A stretch of 64,000 bases of DNA from G965279335 sp965279285 (GCA_965279285.1 OZ257148.1:1426001-1490000); one strand, 5' to 3'; positions 27,434 to 37,417 are shown, counted from the first letter of the stretch. The notes: generated from the letters alone by a model not told the origin. Made by a program: numbers and translations.

Positions 27434-28548
27434 TGACTTATAATTGGCAACAACCTGATTGGCCACATTTTCGGTATGATTTATCGACTATACACGGAAC
27501 TTTATTTGCTATTGCTGAAAAAACCGGTTTAATTAATGGTAAATTAAGCCATTTAGCTAAAAATCAGCAACTAGAAGCGATGATAGATCTCATGGTAGAG
27601 GAAGCAGTAAAAACCTCAAAAATTGAAGGGGAGTATATCAGTCGTCCTGATGTAAGATCGTCAATAAAAAATAGATTAGGCTTAAATCAAAACATTATTC
27701 GGGTGCAGGATCAGCGAGCTCAAGGCATAGCAGAATTAATCCTTGATGTGCGAAATACTTTTGAGCAAGCGCTTACTGAAACTCAGCTATTTAATTGGCA
27801 TTTAATGTTGTTATCAAGTTCTTTTAATCCAAATCTTAGAGTAGGTTGTTGGCGTACGCATGCTGAAGCTATGCAAATTGTTTCGGGGCATCATGGTCGT
27901 TGGGTAGCGCATTATGAAGCACCGCCTTCAGAAGTTGTTCCTTTAGAGATGGAAAAGTTTATTCATTGGTTTAATCAAACAACGTCAGATGAAACACTCT
28001 CCAGCGTTCAATATGCTCCAGTGCGCGCGGCAATTGCACATTTATATTTTGAAAGTATTCACCCATTCGAGGATGGTAATGGTCGCATTGGCCGAGCTAT
28101 TGCTGAGAAAGCTTTGTCGCAAGGATTTGGTTATCCGGTTATTTTAAGTTTGTCGCAGGCTATTGAAGCAAATAAAAAACAATACTATATGGCTTTAAAT
28201 TCAGCATCAAAATCCAATGAGATTACTGCTTGGGTTTATTATTTTGTTAATATTGTGTTAGCAGCACAGACAGCAGTAGAAGCACAAATTAATTTTATTT
28301 TGAGGAAAGCTGTATTTTTTACGAAGTATGAAAATTTATTAAATGAGCGTCAATTAAAAGTAGTGAAGCGAATGTTGCATGCTGGAGTAAAAGGATTTGA
28401 GGGTGGTATGAGTGCTAAAAAATATATGAAAATCGCTGGTACATCAAAAGCAACTGCAACGCGTGATTTACAATATTTGCTTATGGTAGAAGTTTTTAAA
28501 CAGCTCGGTGGTGGCCGTAGTGTTCATTATGAATTAAATTTAGTTTAG
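27433..28548 (+). CDS. Fic-domain AMP-transferase (DUF4172 type) with C-terminal winged helix
   Basis: A 371-aa protein. The N-terminus NWQQPDWPHFRYD is a DUF4172 domain. T61-S-K-I-E65-G66 is the (S/T)xxxE(G/N) inhibitory motif of class II Fic enzymes, and the catalytic core HPFEDGNGRIGR starts at His210. The family transfers AMP from ATP to target hydroxyls, with Glu65 autoinhibiting. The C-terminal 70 residues (RQLKVVKRML ... GTSKATATRDLQYL) form a winged helix that could bind DNA. No ribosome site lies upstream and the gene appears leaderless. Twin palindromes at the promoter suggest autorepression through its own winged helix. Confidence 0.9.
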   Translation: MTYNWQQPDWPHFRYDLSTIHGTLFAIAEKTGLINGKLSHLAKNQQLEAMIDLMVEEAVKTSKIEGEYISRPDVRSSIKNRLGLNQNIIRVQDQRAQGIAELILDVRNTFEQALTETQLFNWHLMLLSSSFNPNLRVGCWRTHAEAMQIVSGHHGRWVAHYEAPPSEVVPLEMEKFIHWFNQTTSDETLSSVQYAPVRAAIAHLYFESIHPFEDGNGRIGRAIAEKALSQGFGYPVILSLSQAIEANKKQYYMALNSASKSNEITAWVYYFVNIVLAAQTAVEAQINFILRKAVFFTKYENLLNERQLKVVKRMLHAGVKGFEGGMSAKKYMKIAGTSKATATRDLQYLLMVEVFKQLGGGRSVHYELNLV

Positions 28549-28565
28549 TTTGGTTTGGTTTGTAA

Positions 28566-28697
28566 TAACTATTTAGCAGTCAGAGAGTTTGGTGGGCACG
28601 CTGCGCTTTGCCCACCCTACAAAAAATGACAAAAATAAATTAATGTAGGGTGGGCAAAGCGCAGCGTGCCCACCAAACTCTCTGGCTACTGAATAGC
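28566..28697. repeat. Paired inverted hairpin repeat (GGTGGGCACGCTGCG family)
   Basis: Left arm AACTATTTAGCAG...GAGAGTTTGGTGGGCACGC; right arm is its complement ending ...CTGAATAGCTGC. The two arms are separated by a short AT-rich loop. It lies 3' of the Fic gene and could also serve as a bidirectional terminator. Confidence 0.85.
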
Positions 28698-28888
28698 TGC
28701 GATTTGCATTTATATTTCGTGACACACGTGATCATTTTAAAGCCTAAAAATAGTATAAAAATGTATTTTATAAGTTCTCTTTTTATTCCTCAATTAGCGG
28801 ATGGTTTCTAGTCACAAATAAACCATATATTTATGAATAGATTAAATAAAATCCACAAATATTTTTCAATTAAAAACATGCAAAATAG

Positions 28889-28917
28889 TTGCATTTGTTA
28901 AGAATTAAATCGATAAT
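28889..28917 (+). promoter_or_regulatory. Candidate sigma-70 promoter for the 1205-aa gene
   Basis: TTGCAT at 28889-28894 and GATAAT at 28912-28917 are spaced exactly 17 bp. The leader to the ATG at 29045 would be about 120 nt and is very AT-rich. The rest of the gap from 28698 shows no gene. Confidence 0.45.
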
Positions 28918-29044
28918 CCTTCCTAGAATTATACTATAAGAGATATTAAATAATATTTTTGTGCACCAACAGTAATAAGTTTGGGCAGCAAAAAAATAAT
29001 AAAATAATATTTTAAAATAAAACAAAACGTAGGAAAAAAAACCA

Positions 29045-32000
29045 ATGTTTCATACTTTAAGCAACTCTATTGCTCATAGTTCGGCCGCTATTGTAAAAAT
29101 AAATGATCCACTTCTTGACAAAAAAACGACTTCATCACCTTTATCAAAACCAGCCAGTATAGTGCTTTCCATTCTTCCTTATTGGGAAGAAGCAGTGGGA
29201 CCAGTTAGTATGCGAGTTACGCTCGGGCCTAAAGATATTAAATGTGCACAGGCAATATGGTCAGTTGAATTCAATATCAGTTTACAAAAGAGTGAGCCAG
29301 AAGTTTTAATGCATGATCAAGAGGAAGTGCTATCATCAAGCCAACATGCAGTGCTGTGGAAAAAAGGGCAGTCAATAGCAAAATATCAGTCTTGTTTAGT
29401 ACAAAGTCATTGTAAGCTAGAGCATGATGAGCTAAAAACCGCAGCTATTATTTTGCAAACAAATGCCAAAGATAAAGTGCAACAGCGCTTGGTCTATGTT
29501 AATAGCACCGAGACAGCAGAACAAAAAAACCTTGCTTATTTTCGCATAGTAAAGGCGGTTAACTGTGAGCCAGAAAATAATGAAAGTATTTTTTTAAAAA
29601 TAGCTTTTGATGAAAATTCAACTGTTTTTCAATTGATTGAAAAACATGATTGGAGTTTTGCTGTTTCTATTCATAGTAAAGGCAAAGAAATAAAACATGA
29701 TGCTTTTCTTATGTCAGTAAGTGAAAATAAAGCGTTTTTAGCGACGGAAAAAGAACAAATAAATAGCCGAGTTATTGAAAAGCTAACGGCAAGCCAACAC
29801 AATAAATTGATGGTAAGGTTTGCGAGAGAAAACAATTATCCCAAAGCATTGTATCATCTAAATCAAAGTTTAAAATTAGCAGCACTTAATCCAGCATTAG
29901 CAGATAAAAATGTAATTTTAAGTGCTAGTTTTGCCACTATTTTTGCACATTTAACGCAGCTTGCTACTGCTGAATTGAATTCATCGCTGAGTTATCAGGC
30001 TATTAGTGATATTTATGCAACCGTTATAGGTATGTTGCAAAAAATAATTGAGCAAAATCCAAAAGCAGAATATAAAAAACTGTTGATTGCTGTTATGGAG
30101 CAAGATTTTTATCGAGAAGAGGCGATTTTTGCTAAATTATCAGTAAAAAATAATGGTGCTAAGGTGTATGATCATCTAGTGAAAGCTAAAAATAAACTAG
30201 AGGCAATGTGGGAATATATTTTTGCTAATAACATGGATTCAATGTTGCTAAAAATGGATTTAGCTCGAGCTATATTTAAGCTTTTTCAGCATTATATTCA
30301 TCAGTCTGATTTGTTGATGGTTGACTATACTAAGGGTGATTGTTTAGCTGAGAATAAAGCCTTAAAGTGTCAAGAAGCAATTCGTTGCTTACATGATGTT
30401 GATGTTTTGCAGGCGAGGTTATCTGCAGTAAAGTTGCAAGAATTTTTAATTGATCCTGATTGTGTGAGCCGGGTTAATGTTAAGATAGCGCGACTTAATT
30501 TGAAGTTTGGTTGCGAATTTTATGCAGAAAAAAACTTTGCGCAAGCAATAATTTATTTTAAGTTAGCTTATGTTGCAATTGAGACTACCATCATTGAAGC
30601 GAAACTATATAGAGGTATCATTAATTCCTTATTAATGAGCTATCATGAAAAAGCGCATGAATATGTTGCAGGTAAAAAGTATAAAGATGCTCTTGAATGT
30701 TTTAAAGAAGCGAGAGACTTCTTGTTACTTTTGCCGGCAAAAAGCTTACATGATCCATCTAGTATTTCTAAAATAGAAAAAAATATCCGTGAAGTGACTG
30801 TTTTAGCTAGTGCGAACAAAAAGGCTCTTGTTTCGAAGAAAAAAAATAAAATCATTCGCTCTTCAGCACCTAAAAATGAGAGTGCAGAAAGTCAGTCGGC
30901 AGATGATAAAGATGATACGCAGCATAAACTGATAGAAGATACTAAAAAAACCCAGCTAGCTCAGGCTAATTTAAAAGCCTTAGCTGAAGAAGTCGCAAGA
31001 AATATTTTTGAAATTGATCAGTGTAAAAAACTTATTTGGTCTGGTGTGTCTAAACATATTGCGACATTTGCGATTAAAAGAAAAGCTCAAGTAGAAAGTA
31101 AAATTACTGACTTAATGCAAAATTATATTTTTGAAAATGAAGTGTATCAGCATGTTAATATAAAAGATCAAGCTACTTTAGATCGATGTAATGTACTTAA
31201 AGATAAAATGAATCAGGATTTAGTGGCAGCTTCGTTGATTTTAACTGAGTTATTAGAAGTTAAGAGAAAGCATGAATTAAGTTTATCCGAGGATAAAAAA
31301 TCAGTTGGTTCTAGTTTAGAGTTGAAAGTTGCTCATGTAATGGATGGGAAATCAAAGAGTAGTCGGGGAAAAACGGAAATAAGCTCGTCAAATAAAGCTA
31401 ATTCACCAAGCAGAGCAATTGCGCTTAATACAGCGCTGTCTATACAGGGTCAGGCTCAACCACTAACAAAAACCACCTCACCAAAGTCACCTTTATCTTT
31501 AGCAAAATCGCCGAAACAGCTTGTTTTGCCGCGGCAAATAATGCCGCATAAAATAGACAAAAAAGCGATAGTAACTGAGAAAGAAGATGTTCAAGAAAGA
31601 AAAGCAGCAAACCGTCGTTTTTATTCTGTTGATAATGCAATTCAGAATTTAACTATGCTGCAAACAATTCTTTTTCAGCATGATCAAAAAATAGAATTGA
31701 GTAAAGATAAAAATTTAAATACAGACTTTTTTTGTTATTCGCTATTATATTATGTTATCCGGGTTGTAGATAATCTTAAGTGTTATAAACAGGCTCAAGG
31801 TGTGTCGAGTGTTTGGTTGGATAAAGAAGTATTAGAAAGCATTCGTAATGCCTTAGTGCATCATGGTGCAGCATTGGTTGATCTAGTATCATTGTTGGAA
31901 TTGGCACGTTTACTTTGCAAGGTATTGCCGAGTGAGTTTTTGCAGATGACAAAACCCATGACGACTGAATCGGTATTAACAGCCCAGCAAACACAGCAGT

Positions 32001-32662
32001 TGAAGTTGGTGTTTAATGTGAGTAGAGAGTCTATTCCAGATGTTCAATTGACGGCAGAAAAACGCTTAGAATCCACTTTGGTTTATCAGATTCTTTCTGC
32101 CTATCATGCGGAGCATAAAAACAATAATATGCTTTTGAGGCACATTAAGCGTCAATTAATAGAAATATGGTTGCCAAAAGTTAATAAAATGCTGAATGAA
32201 AATCGGTTGGTTTATTCAAGCAATGAAGCTCAGCTTGCTAATGTTAATAAAATTCAAGCTCAATATTCTTTACATTTGCCCGCAATTAAGATGTTAATGG
32301 CTATTTGTAGTGATATGATTTTTTATGCGCATCATGATTTGAGTCGAACTGTATTAGGGGATTTGCTGAAGAAAATTCGTAGTGAAGTGGCGCATAATAG
32401 TTTTAATGCAAACCTTGAAGATGTTGTTCAGGCGGGTGAGCTTATCCGTCTTTATCTATTAAAGATGCCCATTGTTGGTATAAGTGATAGAAAACAGGAA
32501 AATAAAGCTTATTGCACAAAAAGTGCATTGGATAAGGATTTTGTTCAGCGAAGTCAATCGGGTGCTTTGATAGTTTCATCTGTTTCTATTTTTAAGCAGT
32601 CACAAAATAAGGAGCCTGATGGTGTAAGGTTGGGGGAGTCTTTGCTTTGTTTACATAAATGA
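29045..32662 (+). CDS. Large effector-like protein with TPR-like repeats and two RX4H motifs
   Basis: A 1205-aa soluble protein without signal peptide or membrane segment; I do not recognise a full-length family. TPR-like helices occur around residues 259-285 (ENNYPKALYHLNQSL), 487-510 and 537-560 (KKYKDALECFKEA). About 600-720 is charged helical, and 750-860 is a Ser/Pro/Lys-rich linker. In the C-terminal 300 residues two helices contain RNALVHH (Arg934-His939) and RSEVAHN (Arg1112-His1117), the RX4-6H pattern of HEPN nuclease domains; this is suggestive only. An AGGA site lies upstream of the ATG, with a candidate promoter about 130 bp away. It is monocistronic, consistent with a secreted effector. 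Confidence 0.6.
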   Translation: MFHTLSNSIAHSSAAIVKINDPLLDKKTTSSPLSKPASIVLSILPYWEEAVGPVSMRVTLGPKDIKCAQAIWSVEFNISLQKSEPEVLMHDQEEVLSSSQHAVLWKKGQSIAKYQSCLVQSHCKLEHDELKTAAIILQTNAKDKVQQRLVYVNSTETAEQKNLAYFRIVKAVNCEPENNESIFLKIAFDENSTVFQLIEKHDWSFAVSIHSKGKEIKHDAFLMSVSENKAFLATEKEQINSRVIEKLTASQHNKLMVRFARENNYPKALYHLNQSLKLAALNPALADKNVILSASFATIFAHLTQLATAELNSSLSYQAISDIYATVIGMLQKIIEQNPKAEYKKLLIAVMEQDFYREEAIFAKLSVKNNGAKVYDHLVKAKNKLEAMWEYIFANNMDSMLLKMDLARAIFKLFQHYIHQSDLLMVDYTKGDCLAENKALKCQEAIRCLHDVDVLQARLSAVKLQEFLIDPDCVSRVNVKIARLNLKFGCEFYAEKNFAQAIIYFKLAYVAIETTIIEAKLYRGIINSLLMSYHEKAHEYVAGKKYKDALECFKEARDFLLLLPAKSLHDPSSISKIEKNIREVTVLASANKKALVSKKKNKIIRSSAPKNESAESQSADDKDDTQHKLIEDTKKTQLAQANLKALAEEVARNIFEIDQCKKLIWSGVSKHIATFAIKRKAQVESKITDLMQNYIFENEVYQHVNIKDQATLDRCNVLKDKMNQDLVAASLILTELLEVKRKHELSLSEDKKSVGSSLELKVAHVMDGKSKSSRGKTEISSSNKANSPSRAIALNTALSIQGQAQPLTKTTSPKSPLSLAKSPKQLVLPRQIMPHKIDKKAIVTEKEDVQERKAANRRFYSVDNAIQNLTMLQTILFQHDQKIELSKDKNLNTDFFCYSLLYYVIRVVDNLKCYKQAQGVSSVWLDKEVLESIRNALVHHGAALVDLVSLLELARLLCKVLPSEFLQMTKPMTTESVLTAQQTQQLKLVFNVSRESIPDVQLTAEKRLESTLVYQILSAYHAEHKNNNMLLRHIKRQLIEIWLPKVNKMLNENRLVYSSNEAQLANVNKIQAQYSLHLPAIKMLMAICSDMIFYAHHDLSRTVLGDLLKKIRSEVAHNSFNANLEDVVQAGELIRLYLLKMPIVGISDRKQENKAYCTKSALDKDFVQRSQSGALIVSSVSIFKQSQNKEPDGVRLGESLLCLHK

Positions 32663-32671
32663 CAAGTGGTT

Positions 32672-32714
32672 TGGTGGGCACGTCGCAAAAGGCGCTCCTT
32701 TGCCCACCCTACAA
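32672..32714. repeat. Single-arm copy of the GGTGGGCACG hairpin repeat (variant)
   Basis: GGTGGGCACG then a diverged middle and TTTGCCCACCCTACA, a solitary arm just 3' of the 1205-aa gene. Confidence 0.65.
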
Positions 32715-32850
32715 TACAATAAAATAATGAATCATTGAATATAATAACTTCCCAGTTTACTATTCCCTTTGTTTTTGTAACCCTAGAATAGGCAAAAAGC
32801 CATAAGGCCTGTGCCCGTCAGTAGGGCTAATATAAAAAAGGAAAGACATC

Positions 32851-34014
32851 ATGTTCCGTAAAATGCCATTTATACTTTTATTTGTTATTCTTTTAATTCT
32901 ATTAATTGCCCCTTTTATTTCTGTGGAAATAAAACAAATTTTATTTGCTGTCAGTGTCACTATTAAATCACTCATTATATTTTTATTACCGATCATTATT
33001 TTTGGCCTACTTTTTAAGACTATGGTAAGTCTTGCGAGTCGTGCCACATTAGTTATTTTATTGATATTAGCCTGTGTGTGTTGCTCTAATATTTTATCAA
33101 CGTTTACAAGTCATTTTGTTGGTGCATGGGTTTATCATTTTAATTTATCTTTAATACAATCTACCAGCGCACAAACCTTATTACCTTTTTGGTCTTGGCA
33201 ATTTCCAAAATGGATTGCTAATGATAAAGCCATGTTAAGTGGAATTGTGTTAGGTATTTTACTTGGTAGTTTTAAATCAAAAATTGTTCATACTCTTGCT
33301 GCACAATTAGATTGGTTGGTTTTAAAAATCTTAGAAAGTTTTGCTTATTTAATTCCCTTGTTTGTTGCAGGTTTTATTGTCAAATTACAATATGATGGTG
33401 TTGTTAGTATTATTTTTAAAGATTATACCCAAATTTTTGCCATGATAGGGCTGGCTTTAGCGGCTTATCTTTTTTTAGCTTACGCTATTTTAAATAATTT
33501 TAATTTATTAGAAACTTTTCGCTGTTTTCGAAATATGCTACCAGCAGCGATTGCTGGATTTAGCACAATGTCGAGTGCTGCAGCTATGCCATTGACAATA
33601 GTCGGTGCGCAAAGTAATACAAAAAATAAAGATTTAGCTCGTTCTGTTATTCCTATTACCGTTAATATTCATTTAGTAGGTGATTGTTTTGCGATTCCTA
33701 TTTTTGCTTATGCCGTGATGAAAAGTTTTGGTGTGGCTGAGCCGTCTTTGTATAGTTATCTGATTTTTTTAGCTTACTTTGTTGTGGCAAAATTTTCAGT
33801 AGCCGCTGTTCCCGGCGGTGGTATTTTAGTAATGTTACCTATTTTAGAAAGTTGTTTGGGATTTAATGCGGAAATGCTTTCATTAATGACGGCACTATAC
33901 GTTTTATTCGATCCAGTGATCACCTGCGCTAATGTGTTTGGTAATGGAGCTTTTGCGAAATTAATTGATCGGTTAGCTTTGATGTTGTCGTCTTTCAGGG
34001 CGAATTCCAAATAA
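32851..34014 (+). CDS. Dicarboxylate/amino acid:cation symporter (SDF/DAACS family)
   Basis: A 387-aa polytopic inner-membrane protein. The re-entrant loop signature is present as FSTMSSAAAMPLT (about 232-244), matching the family's TSSSAATLPV substrate-binding loop. A second loop, VAAVPGGGILVMLPIL (about 317-332), matches HP2. These symporters take up glutamate, aspartate or C4-dicarboxylates with Na+ or H+. It is slightly shorter than the usual 420 residues. The ATG has AAAGGAAAG upstream. Amino-acid import suits a host-associated lifestyle. Confidence 0.85.
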   Translation: MFRKMPFILLFVILLILLIAPFISVEIKQILFAVSVTIKSLIIFLLPIIIFGLLFKTMVSLASRATLVILLILACVCCSNILSTFTSHFVGAWVYHFNLSLIQSTSAQTLLPFWSWQFPKWIANDKAMLSGIVLGILLGSFKSKIVHTLAAQLDWLVLKILESFAYLIPLFVAGFIVKLQYDGVVSIIFKDYTQIFAMIGLALAAYLFLAYAILNNFNLLETFRCFRNMLPAAIAGFSTMSSAAAMPLTIVGAQSNTKNKDLARSVIPITVNIHLVGDCFAIPIFAYAVMKSFGVAEPSLYSYLIFLAYFVVAKFSVAAVPGGGILVMLPILESCLGFNAEMLSLMTALYVLFDPVITCANVFGNGAFAKLIDRLALMLSSFRANSK

Positions 34015-34048
34015 ACTCAAAGTCAGCTTTGTCGTGCCAGCATGCATT

Positions 34049-34216
34049 TTGTCATGCCAGCTGCTTCTAGCTGGCATCCAGAAGCGCCTCAGTTTATTAA
34101 TAGCGCTACGTTAGAAGCCTCAATATCTAATTTCGGCTTTTTATCATAGTGGATAAATGCTATTAGCCTCGTAATAGTATTCGTGGATGCCAGCTAGAAT
34201 CACGCTGGCATGACAA
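34049..34216. repeat. Miniature inverted repeat family B, copy 1
   Basis: Bounded by TTGTCATGCCAGC and GCTGGCATGACAA with imperfect arms. The interior (AGAAGCGCCT-AGTTT...TCAATATCTAATTT) is shared with the copy at 61121-61279. It occupies most of the 308-bp gap after the symporter. Confidence 0.8.
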
Positions 34217-34322
34217 AGAACAAAATATGCATATTTTTCTTGCAATTTATCTTCATTTCAACATAGAATATCGCACAAATATTACCCAAAAAGCATAGCT
34301 TTCCACCTAAACAGGGGTTTTT

Positions 34323-35024
34323 ATGAATAATAATATAGTTTGTCTAGAGCAAGCGCGGGCCGCTGCTCGTTCTAAGCTAGGGGAAGCCTTGGCTGGTCAA
34401 GTCTCTCATTATCGTCAAAAAAAAACCGCTTATCAGCATGATTCAAGCCTATCAGACCAGGCTCATCACTATATCTTGAATGTAGGCACGATAAACCCAG
34501 AAAAAAACCTGCCTTTACTAATCAATGCTTGGGAAAAAGTGAATGCGGAGTATCAACGTGGTTTAAAATTGGTCATAGTCAGTGAGGGTGAAAATATTTC
34601 ATCAGAGTTAGAGGAGTGTTTGCGCTCACACATTCATCAGGGAAGGCTGTTATATTTGTCAAAAGTCCCGCCAGCTGAGCTGGCTTTTTTATATTCTCAT
34701 GCCCAATTATTTGTTTCCTCAGCGTGTGCTGATAATAATACGCAACAATTATTTTCTGCTATGCATCATGGTTGCCCAGCCATAGTTGCAGATATTGCAG
34801 TTTATAAATGGGTAATGGCAGATGCGGCTTGGTATTGTGATCCGATGTCTGAAATAGCTTTTGCTCAGTCTATGGCAAAGTTACTTTATGCCGAAGATGG
34901 TGTCAGTATTAGAAATAGTTTAACTGAAAAAAGCCTGCAACGAATAAAAATGTTTGCGCATGAAAAAATGGCGACTCAGTGGATGGATTTGTTTGAAAAA
35001 ATTAATTTGCGGCAGGTTATTTAG
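34323..35024 (+). CDS. GT-B glycosyltransferase, donor-binding half only
   Basis: A 233-aa protein corresponding to just the C-terminal Rossmann half of a GT4 enzyme. It begins the donor domain with VGTINPEKNLPLLINAW and continues LKLVIVSEGEN, then LYSHAQLFVSSACADNNTQQLFSAMHHGCP, where the usual E-x7-E is replaced (A-D-N-N). The N-terminal acceptor half is missing; the first 50 residues are unrelated. It may be a degenerate remnant that is still open, or a two-subunit enzyme partner. The neighbouring convergent GT4 genes make decay of an old paralogue plausible. Confidence 0.65.
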   Translation: MNNNIVCLEQARAAARSKLGEALAGQVSHYRQKKTAYQHDSSLSDQAHHYILNVGTINPEKNLPLLINAWEKVNAEYQRGLKLVIVSEGENISSELEECLRSHIHQGRLLYLSKVPPAELAFLYSHAQLFVSSACADNNTQQLFSAMHHGCPAIVADIAVYKWVMADAAWYCDPMSEIAFAQSMAKLLYAEDGVSIRNSLTEKSLQRIKMFAHEKMATQWMDLFEKINLRQVI

Positions 35025-35053
35025 TTTATATTGTAACTATTTAGCACTCAAAG

Positions 35054-35087
35054 TTTGGTGGGCACGCTGCGCTTTGCCCACCCTACA
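35054..35087. repeat. Single-arm GGTGGGCACGCTGCG repeat
   Basis: One arm of the dispersed hairpin family lies between two convergent glycosyltransferase genes, preceded by a GTAACTATTTAGC end. Confidence 0.75.
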
Positions 35088-35096
35088 TTTATATTC

Positions 35097-36227
35097 TCAT
35101 ATCCGCTGATAAACCTTTAATGTTTCGCTAACACATTTTTCTAAACTAAATTCTTTGGCTCTCGCATAGCCTTTTTGAACTAGGGTTGAACGCAAGGATT
35201 CATCGGTTAATAATGTACGCATTGCTGTACGTATTTCTGCAACACTATATGGATCAACTAAGTAAGCCGCATCGCCGGCAATTTCAGGTAGTGCTGATAT
35301 ATTTGCGCTAATAACCGGTGTTTTTGCAGCAAAAGCCTCAAGCAAGGTATAGCCAAAACCTTCATGCAATGAAGGACATAGATATACGGTTGCGGATTGA
35401 TAAAGCACGCGTAACTCTTCATTGCTGACGTAATCTAGCCAATAACCCGCTTTTTCTGTTTGTAATTTTTGAATGGCAATTAAAATATCTTTCGCATCCC
35501 ATCCTGCTTTACCCGCAATAACAAGAGGATATTCGCGGCGTAGATCAGTAGGTAATAATAAATAAGCTTCGATAATTCGACTGACATTTTTTTTGGGTTG
35601 TAATGTGCCGGTGAATAAAATAAATTTTTCGGGTAAATTTAAATTTTTTAATATCGATTTTCGATATTCTGTGGAAATTTCCTGGTACCACCAGGGGGCA
35701 ATGCCGTTATGGACGACACTGATTTTTTTTTCTGGGATACCTAAGTATTCTACTAATTCTGGAACCATGGCATGTGATACGGTGATGAAGTGTTTAACCC
35801 AGTGAAAAGTTTTTTTGCGTAAGGTGTTTTTTATGCCGCGTAATTTTGATTGATACCATTCGGGATGAGTAAACATCAAGGCATCATGAATTGTCGCGAT
35901 GATGGGTGCATGACTGATGCGAGGAATCATATGGTCAGTGACATGTAGTAAATCAATTTTTTCATCACTATTTTTATAAAGTAATTCTGCACAAGGTTGA
36001 ATGAGTGATAATAATGTCGCTGGAGTATAAGGCAGGGGAAATATTTTTCCTTGCGAAAATCCCGATGATTTAAGCCATTTTGTCAGCGTTGGGAACGAAA
36101 AAGGCGTCACTTCATGTTGTAATTTTGCAAGTTGGTCAAGCAGTGTTTTGGTGTAGACACCAATACCATCAATTTTGCCAGATGTGAGGGCGGGTTCAAT
36201 AGTGGAGCAAGTTAAGCCAATACGCAT
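35097..36227 (-). CDS. GT4-family glycosyltransferase
   Basis: A 376-aa GT-B enzyme. The donor domain contains FTGTLQPKKNVSRIIEAY (about 205-222), VIAGKAGWD and the retaining E-x7-E motif in HEGFGYTLLEA (about 290-300). The acceptor half has TIHDALMFTHPEWY. It transfers a hexose or similar sugar from a nucleotide donor in the cytoplasm during glycan assembly. It lies 3 bp from the next GT4 gene and forms a two-gene unit with it, reading away from the polyprenyl-phosphate sugar transferase. Confidence 0.9.
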   Translation of the reverse strand: MRIGLTCSTIEPALTSGKIDGIGVYTKTLLDQLAKLQHEVTPFSFPTLTKWLKSSGFSQGKIFPLPYTPATLLSLIQPCAELLYKNSDEKIDLLHVTDHMIPRISHAPIIATIHDALMFTHPEWYQSKLRGIKNTLRKKTFHWVKHFITVSHAMVPELVEYLGIPEKKISVVHNGIAPWWYQEISTEYRKSILKNLNLPEKFILFTGTLQPKKNVSRIIEAYLLLPTDLRREYPLVIAGKAGWDAKDILIAIQKLQTEKAGYWLDYVSNEELRVLYQSATVYLCPSLHEGFGYTLLEAFAAKTPVISANISALPEIAGDAAYLVDPYSVAEIRTAMRTLLTDESLRSTLVQKGYARAKEFSLEKCVSETLKVYQRI

Positions 36228-36230
36228 AGT

Positions 36231-37349
36231 TTATTTAGCCATTATTTTAGTGATGTAATTCTTACATTGTTGCCGAAAAATGTCAGCAGAAAATCGTTGT
36301 GCGTTCGTCACACAATGCTCAGCAACAAAATGATGTTGATTGGTTTCAAATTCTTTTACCGCATGACAGAGCGCTGCACAGGTTTGGGCATAAAAAAATA
36401 AACCGGTGGGTTGCGGATGATCTAATCCGCGAATTGTTTCAAGACAGCCACCTTTTCCATAGGCAATAACCGGTGTTCCACAGGCTTGGGCTTCTACGGG
36501 AGTAATGCCAAAGTCTTCTTCTGCAGCAAATACAAAGGCTTTAGCGCGCTGTAAATAATCGGTGAGTACATCATTGGGTTGAAAACCCAGTAACTCAACA
36601 TTATGAGTGGCTTTTAACTTAATTTTTTTCATGTCCGGGCCATCGCCAATAACAATGAGCTTTTTGTCAGGCATTTGAGCAAAACTTTCAACGATAAGAT
36701 CGATTTTTTTGTAAGGAACAAAACGTGATGCAGTAAGATAAAAATTATCTTTGTTGCTGCGTGGTGTGTAACGTTGAGTCTCCACAGGTGGATAGATGAC
36801 ATCTGCTTTACGTTTATAGGTTTTCCAAATTCGACGGGCAATAAATTCTGAGTTTGCAATATAGTGGTCAACACCATTGACAGTACGCTGATCCCAAAGA
36901 CGCATTTTATGTAAAATATATTTTGTGACCCAACCTTTGATGCCGCGATCAAGACCTGATTCTTTGAGATATTGGTGTTGTAAATCCCAGGCATAACGCA
37001 TAGGTGAGTGGACATAGCTGATATGGACTTGGTCGGGGCCGGTTAAAATTCCTTTTGCAACTGCATGTGACGAAGAAATCACTAAGTCGTAGGCGGAAAC
37101 ATCGAGTTGTTCAATAGCGAGCGGCATTAGTGGTAAATAGTTTCGGTAATATTTTTTTGCGAAAGGCAATTTTTGTATATAACTAGTGGTAGTTTGTTTG
37201 TTTTTTAAAATGCGTGCCCGGGTAGCATCATCAAAAAAATCCACCACGGTAAAAATATCGGCATCAGGAAAGCATTCGATCAAATGTAAAAGTACTTGTT
37301 CAGCACCACCCGCGGTGACCAGCCAATCACAGACAATAGCAATTTTCAT
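36231..37349 (-). CDS. GT4-family glycosyltransferase
   Basis: A 372-aa GT-B enzyme beginning MKIAIVCDWLVTAGGAEQV, the usual N-terminal strand and GGAE loop. The donor domain shows RFVPYKKIDLIVESF, VIGDGPD and EEDFGITPVEAQACGTPVIA, matching the E-x7-E region of retaining GT4 mannosyl/glucosyltransferases. I chose the start at 37349; a longer frame to 37526 would extend into a hairpin mobile element. It is co-transcribed with the GT4 gene downstream. Confidence 0.9.
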   Translation of the reverse strand: MKIAIVCDWLVTAGGAEQVLLHLIECFPDADIFTVVDFFDDATRARILKNKQTTTSYIQKLPFAKKYYRNYLPLMPLAIEQLDVSAYDLVISSSHAVAKGILTGPDQVHISYVHSPMRYAWDLQHQYLKESGLDRGIKGWVTKYILHKMRLWDQRTVNGVDHYIANSEFIARRIWKTYKRKADVIYPPVETQRYTPRSNKDNFYLTASRFVPYKKIDLIVESFAQMPDKKLIVIGDGPDMKKIKLKATHNVELLGFQPNDVLTDYLQRAKAFVFAAEEDFGITPVEAQACGTPVIAYGKGGCLETIRGLDHPQPTGLFFYAQTCAALCHAVKEFETNQHHFVAEHCVTNAQRFSADIFRQQCKNYITKIMAK

Positions 37350-37417
37350 AGCATTTTCTTTGTAAAAGTAGTGAGAATTCAATAGAATACCATAAGTTGG
37401 TGCTTCTGCGTAACTAT

